From assembly GCA_023515745.1 (NCBI GenBank), contig JALECJ010000004.1, forward strand, positions 806,001 through 870,000: 64,000 nucleotides of DNA, read 5' to 3'. Numbering within the stretch: position 1 is the first letter of the stretch; every line of letters starts with the position of its first letter. Shown piece after piece: positions 59,284 to 64,000 of the stretch. The DNA is from Amoeboaphelidium protococcarum. Lineage: Eukaryota > Aphelidiomycota > Aphelidea. A program made the position numbers and the translations under genes. The notes beneath the pieces were generated by a model, which was not told where the DNA came from, ran no database searches, and saw only the letters and a list, made by a program, of their open reading frames with translations.

Positions 59284-61401
59284 ATGCATAAAGATCTGGC
59301 GTATGATAGTACTCTGCATATGAATTCACTCGGCTGCATGGTCGTGGGCGACCGCGAAGTTGTCTCTTGGAACAAGGCAATTTGGAGATCATTCTCAGAT
59401 GATGATAGACTCTTACCTAGTGGATGTGGTCAAGTCTCGGAATGGTAAGAAATTTACGTGAATTAGATAATTCATCTTTCATTGCGTGTGGATCAACCTT
59501 TGGCCGTTTCTTAAGTAGATTTATTGATTACTGTGTTTGTTTAATCTGTGATGAATTGGAAATTCTTAAGTACAGCTGAAGTTACTGATGGCTTGCGTAC
59601 ATTTTCTATTAATCGTATGTCTGTACTTAAGTATGGCTATTTCTAGGAGGCCCTGAATAAGATTGATTTGTTATTATAAGCTTTAGTTGGAGCCATAAAT
59701 GAGTACTTTATTTCTGTAGTGGGGCTGTATTACCGTGGCCCAGTGATACTTCCAGATGAAGTCCTTCAACCGATTTGTTGGAGCTTCTCCTTGGGCCGTC
59801 CCTTAGATGTTTTACAAAGATTCATTGACGAAGATAATGATATTGCACCGAGTTTCGGTGTCATTTGGGCGTACATTATTGCGGCAAAGGAGTTGGGTAT
59901 GTATGATCAACTGGATAAAGACGCGTTCATTAAGACTTATATTATTCGAATTGTCAAGTATTATTCCTCATCTACTACTAAATCGGATGATATTTCAAAT
60001 CTAAGACGGCGCCATAGGGATCTTTGTATAAATGATAGCCTTAAAAGTGAGCTGTGCCCGTATATAAGTCACGAATGGGTTGGCCGACAATTCGAGTACT
60101 AAGACTCGATACTTTCTATCGAATAATGTTGGATTATGATTGAGCTGTTTGTGGCCACCGATAAAGATTGCGCATTGCTTTTTTTACTGTAATAATTGGC
60201 TGAGAAGATCAATCGCGGCCTTGTTGACGAGGCTGCAAATCTGCTAATAGCTATTACTTCGTCTTAGTGTATTAGATAAGATGTTAATCGCAGTTTCGAT
60301 ATCAATCTGTATTAGTGCGATTGTGAAGATGTTGTGGGGGAAGTTTTGCTGAAGTTAATGAATAATATTTTCATTGTTCGTAACGCGGAGCATTATGGGC
60401 TTTAAATGGCTTTTTAAGCGTTTTAAAGCATGTTGATAGATGACTTGTAATGGATTCTACCTCGCTTTCTTTTAGCTTTCAGTAAAGCGCATGAGTTTTC
60501 GTAAGAAGTCAATGGTTGTCCAAATCATCACGAAATAACAAGAACTCTTTAAGATTCTTTGGGCGGTAAAAAGTAGTTTTTAGAGTTCTCCAAGTCTTTA
60601 AACGCTGAGACATTGTGGTAGTATAATGGATGCGTTTTGGCTGCGGCGTTTGGCAAGTTCAGTTATTAATAACTTAAGGCAGAGACTGAATAGCTTTTTG
60701 GTCATCTAATTTAGCTTTTCGCAGAGGTTGGAGATCCTTAGTAGATTGCGACATTTTTCAATAGATTGTATTTTGGATTTGTAGAAATCGATTTAGGTAA
60801 AATGGTCAAAGCCTCTTTCTCATTTGATATGCTGAGACTGATTAGTGCTCACTTGACGCCTGATACGATAGAAGATCTTAAATTAAGGGATGAATACCAC
60901 TAAGATTGGATGTAAAAGATGAAATAAGCTGAACAATAGCTCTAGTTTCCTGACAATATTGTTTAGGTTGCGCGTATTGCTTATGCAAATTACGGTAGGT
61001 TTGTCTATTCATCCTGCTATGTGGATGGATTGATTTAGCGGTTAATTGCATCTAGTATTGTTATGCCGTTAAAGTAACGCAAATCAAGATTTTACTTCTT
61101 TGAAGGCTTGCCGTATTTTGTTATGAAAGAGTATGATTTCTTTGAGCAATATATAAGGCTGTGGAAAGATTAACAGGTGCTGAACGATCGCGATTTAGTT
61201 CCAGATGAGTCTGAACTTGTGCGCGGGTTCTTTGACTATGTTCACTCTGACATGGTTCCCATCGGTGATCGTCAGCGTATGATAAAACGATTTGCATTTA
61301 TTGCATCTTGTGAAAGTTTACACAACGATGAAGATTCTATGGCCATATTGATCAATGAATATGGGTATCCGGCTGATATGAAGTACTATGAACTTTTTTG
61401 A
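59284..61401 (+). CDS. Orphan 705-residue protein, unknown
   Basis: An uninterrupted 706-codon frame, ATG at 59284 and TGA at 61399, with many TAA/TAG Gln codons. This is far longer than chance open frames in the window. No signal peptide, membrane span or known motif is evident. It is predicted mostly helical with scattered aromatic residues: SLGRPLDVLQRFIDEDNDIA, FGVIWAYIIAAKELGMYDQL, LFGHLIQLFAEVGDPQQIAT, YFFEGLPYFVMKEYDFFEQY. It might be a solenoid or an effector-like protein. It is flanked by 45-bp direct repeats 2.8 kb apart, suggesting an inserted or duplicated segment. A gene is likely; the function is unknown. Confidence 0.65.
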
Positions 61402-61582
61402 AGCCAAATTAAATTTTCTACAGTGATAGTTGTATTTCTGTGGCGAACAATGAATCTTAGGCTCTTGATTTTCGCTTCACTCTAGAATTTTTGAACCGAT
61501 CAGTACTATACGTCGCGTCGCATTATTAGGTACGTATCTACAAGTAATTAGAAATATACGCGGCAGTACATTAAAATTAAAT

Positions 61583-61627
61583 ATGAAAAGATACACTTAA
61601 TTACCTTACACTTTATATCGCGTTCAA
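61583..61627 (+). repeat. 45-bp direct repeat, copy R2
   Basis: The partner of 58776-58820, starting ATGAAAAGATACACTTA and including TTATATCGCGT. It lies 39 bp upstream of the Tse2-like gene start. Confidence 0.85.
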
Positions 61628-61666
61628 AGCTCTATGCCTGTGAAATTGCGATCATATCAAGATTAA

Positions 61667-62032
61667 ATGGCACTGGGGAGAACGTCGTTTGATTTGAAGC
61701 TCCACAATGGATTGGTCACTCCGGTAGAACCGCGCGATAAATTTACTATCCCCAACGGGATGTCACTGCGTCCTGCTAGTGATAAGATGCTGGAAATATT
61801 GAAATTATGGCGTGGAGAGCCGCGTATCTATGTACTTAGAGGTGGTATGACACTACCTGAAGGATTGTGCGTTTATCACGAGCATACTGATCATCACTCT
61901 CTGCAAACTACAGTCCCGATTGAACCGAAAGAGTTTTACAAGAAATTGACAAAGCTTTTATAAGATTAACACTCAGTCAGCAAGTAATAAATGATCGCCA
62001 TGCTGGAGGATCCTGATGATCAAGATAATTGA
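61667..62032 (+). CDS. Tse2 ADP-ribosyltransferase toxin-like domain protein
   Basis: 121 residues, single exon, TGA at 62030. The central block IPNGMSLRPASDKMLEILK, VLRGGMTLPEGLCVYHEHTD and HHSLQTTVPIEPKEFYKKLT matches what I recall of the Tse2 ADP-ribosyltransferase toxin domain found in many fungi: the GMS-RP motif, a basic strand, LP--L-(Y/L)HE-TDHYS-Q-T-P and a final helix. The bacterial Tse2 founder is a type VI secretion toxin acting in the cytosol. Eukaryotic members are mostly uncharacterised and may be defensive or regulatory. No signal peptide and no neighbouring immunity-like gene are visible. The C-terminal 23 residues (Gln/Asp-rich) are not part of the domain. Identification is from motif memory and needs a profile search. 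Confidence 0.6.
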
Positions 62033-62130
62033 ATCCTTGTCATGATTGTAAATTCAATAGATGACTTTATTACACTGTTAGCATTGCCGCGTGTCTTTAA
62101 TAATATTAAATTGAGATATGAGATGATTTA

Positions 62131-62928
62131 TCATTGTTCATTAGACTGCTCTTCGTCACTGACCACCTTCATTTATTGAGCCATAATGCCTGGACTGACC
62201 GGTAAACTAGTATTCTCCTTTTCAGTAGCAGAATCAGCTTCTAGTTTAAGCTCTCTACCTGGGGACTTATCAACATCTTTAAATGAAACATTTGGAATTT
62301 TATGAAGAATGCCATAGCCAATATCACAGCCAAGTGATCCCTCACCACCCCATTGATCGTTTGGAACAATGGTCACCTCGCGACACCGGTCTTGGGCCCA
62401 GTTGTAAACAATGAGACGTAGATCTTTTCGCATATGATACTACACCAGTCTAAACAAGTCATCTTTGTCTTTGAGAACATGCAGAGGTGCACCGATGATG
62501 TAGTCTGTATTTGGAATTAGTTCTGCATCTTCAGCCGGACTATTTGAATGAACTTTTGTAACGTGCCACACTTGTTCTCCCGCGTGCTGAAATGAGCAAA
62601 ATCTTAATGAGCATCCCAAAATTTCATCATCCCTACAACCAGGCCAACCAGTGGAGGGAACAACAGTAAGATACTTCAATGATTACAATTTGGAATTATA
62701 AATCAAGACTTGTACCTCTTTGTCTATATTCTCGCGCAGAGTATTAACAAGATCAGCAGCGGATCCAGGCTCAGACAACCTGACATCGTTAATAGAGAGC
62801 ACGTATGAAAAGTACGCTTCAAGGCCAGCTTAATGAGCGGGAGACTCTTATTTTACATCCAGTACATGAAATCCAACTTTTGGGCCCAACTCGTCTAAAT
62901 TTAAGTCCTAACTCTATGCAGCGCCCAT
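62131..62928 (-). CDS. GORASP: Golgi reassembly-stacking protein (GRASP55/65)
   Basis: 265 residues, single exon, ATG at 62928, TGA at 62133-62131. MGAAQS gives an N-myristoylation Gly2. Two PDZ-like GRASP repeats follow: [20 protein letters not shown] and [10 protein letters not shown], then [59 protein letters not shown], and [20 protein letters not shown], all hallmark stretches. Only a short Ser/Glu-rich tail remains after the second repeat. GRASPs tether Golgi cisternae and act in unconventional secretion. The latter is notable in a genome with leaderless Crinkler-like proteins, though no link is shown. Confidence 0.96.
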
Positions 62929-63049
62929 TGTCCCCCTTTATAAAACTGTGCTTTATTGATTGAACTGGGTAGAAGCGCTTCCTTTACTTCTTTCTCTTTG
63001 AAGAGCGAAACGCGAAAATCACGCAAAGTATTTGATAGTAATAGAAACC

Positions 63050-64000
63050 ATGGTTAGAGTAAGATTCTATTTATCTATATTATTAACAATAGTGTATTTG
63101 CCGTTAATTATTATAATGTGTAGAAGAAGAAGAGAACGCACAAGAAGGAGGAGGATGATGATCCAAATTTGAAGAATGTGCCAAAGACTTTTGTGATCTA
63201 GACCAACAAGCTTACCACCTCGGCGAATCAGCTTCTACTTGATATCCGTAAAGTGATGGAGCCAAATACGGCTGCAAAGCTGAAGGCGCGTAGAAAGAAT
63301 AAGCTGAAGGATTTTGTGAGTGTAGCCGGTCTTATGGGAGTATCGCACATGATGCTGCTGTCATAGACTGACAATTCCACCAGTCTTAGAATCGCCAAGT
63401 CTCCAAAAGGTCCCACCTTGACATTTAAAATTGAACAATACGCTCTTATCCGAGATATAATTGCGTGTTAGGCAAAGCCAAGAAGTCCTGGTAAAGAGTA
63501 CTCTCAGGCTCCTCTGCTTGTACTCAATAATTTCAACTCGGAAGATAAACACGTCAAGCTGATGGCCACAATGTTCCAGAATCTATTCCCATCACTAAAT
63601 TTGTAAAAGATCCACGCGTCAGACTGTCGTAGAATTGTGTTGATTAATTATGACAAGGAGCGAAAGTCCGTAAGCTTTAGACATTATTACATCAATGTGA
63701 AGATTGTCGGTGTGAGTAAGAGCTTGAAGCGTATCATCCAGACTGATATCCCTGATTTGCACAAATTTGAGGATATCAGTGAGTACGTTCTTAGAGATGC
63801 AGTCGTATCAGAGTCAGACGTTGAAGATGCTGCAGATAAGTCACTTGTCACCCTTCCTGAGAAGTATGTTGGTCAGAATAATAAGTAATCTTAATAACGC
63901 GCCATCAAGTTGACTGAGATTGGACCTCGGATTGATATGAAGTTGAGAAAGATCCAAGACGGATTCTGTGATGGTGAGGTGATTTATCATGACGTTATTA
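63050..64000 (+). CDS. PPAN: Ribosome biogenesis protein Ssf1/Peter Pan (3' partial)
   Basis: Exon 1 is only 9 nt (63050-63058, Met-Val-Arg), followed by a 65-nt GTAAGA...TGTAG intron; exon 2 starts at 63124 and runs off the window. The joined start MVRKKKRTHKKEDDDPN is the expected basic N-terminus. The Brix domain follows: NVPKTFVIQTNKLTTSANQL, LLDIRKVMEPNTAAKLKAR, KLKDFVSVAGLMGVSHMMLL, RIAKSPKGPTLTFKIEQYAL, PLLVLNNF, and YDKERKSVSFRHYYINVKIV. GPRIDMKLRKIQDGFCDGEV near the right edge is the conserved EIGPR-(L/M) box. Ssf1/PPAN functions in 60S subunit assembly in the nucleolus. Confidence 0.95.

Overview
This is a nuclear, intron-bearing eukaryotic window with a non-standard genetic code. 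Every gene I can recognise ends in TGA and carries in-frame TAA and TAG at positions that read sensibly as glutamine, including mixed CAG/CAA/TAG/TAA poly-Gln runs. I therefore translated with TAA and TAG as Gln and TGA as the only stop. All coding calls depend on this. Introns are mostly 50-75 nt, GT-AG, and usually end in TGTAG. The genes point to an aerobic unicellular opisthokont-like organism: complex I assembly factor NDUFAF5, methylcrotonyl-CoA carboxylase and Sam50 imply respiring mitochondria, while a DUF3712-type membrane protein, Crinkler-like proteins and a Tse2-like domain recall fungi and their relatives. An aphelid such as Amoeboaphelidium, for which I recall a UAR=Gln code, would fit. 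That placement is inference and was not tested.

Layout. 1-6770: a quinol-type glutathione transferase (partial), S-adenosylhomocysteinase, ALG12 and an Sds3/BRMS1-like subunit. 7286-17626: three tandem receptor-like kinases of about 1060 residues, each with a signal peptide, beta-propeller-like ectodomain, poly-threonine stalk, one membrane span and an HND-type kinase domain; this is the most unusual locus. 18039-30561: proteasome Rpn1, MCC alpha, a helical-repeat protein (possibly Nup160-like), a Crinkler-like nuclease plus kinase-like protein, an RRM protein, a DUF3712-like membrane protein and PEX11. 30576-38432: a WDR89-like protein, UBL3, a La-related protein, NDUFAF5 and an acidic-tailed unknown. 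38621-42840: a duplicated pair of Crinkler-like genes, the first broken by one TGA, separated by a short DNA transposon. 42990-57943: PIG-P, NAA15, NDK, NSE2, a bHLH factor, a BTB protein, NAE1, Sam50, an ERMP1/Fxna-type protease with a hAT-type MITE in its 5' end, and TXNDC9. 58288-64000: Yippee, a 705-residue orphan flanked by 45-bp direct repeats, a Tse2-like protein, GRASP and Ssf1/Peter Pan (partial).

The genome is compact. Neighbouring genes are commonly convergent with 14-120 bp between stops (ALG12 and the Sds3-like gene overlap by 8 bp) or divergent with short shared promoters. Most genes are ordinary housekeeping genes. The accessory layer is the receptor-kinase trio, the Crinkler-like family, the Tse2-like gene, the orphan gene and two mobile elements. 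No rRNA, convincing tRNA or CRISPR array was seen.
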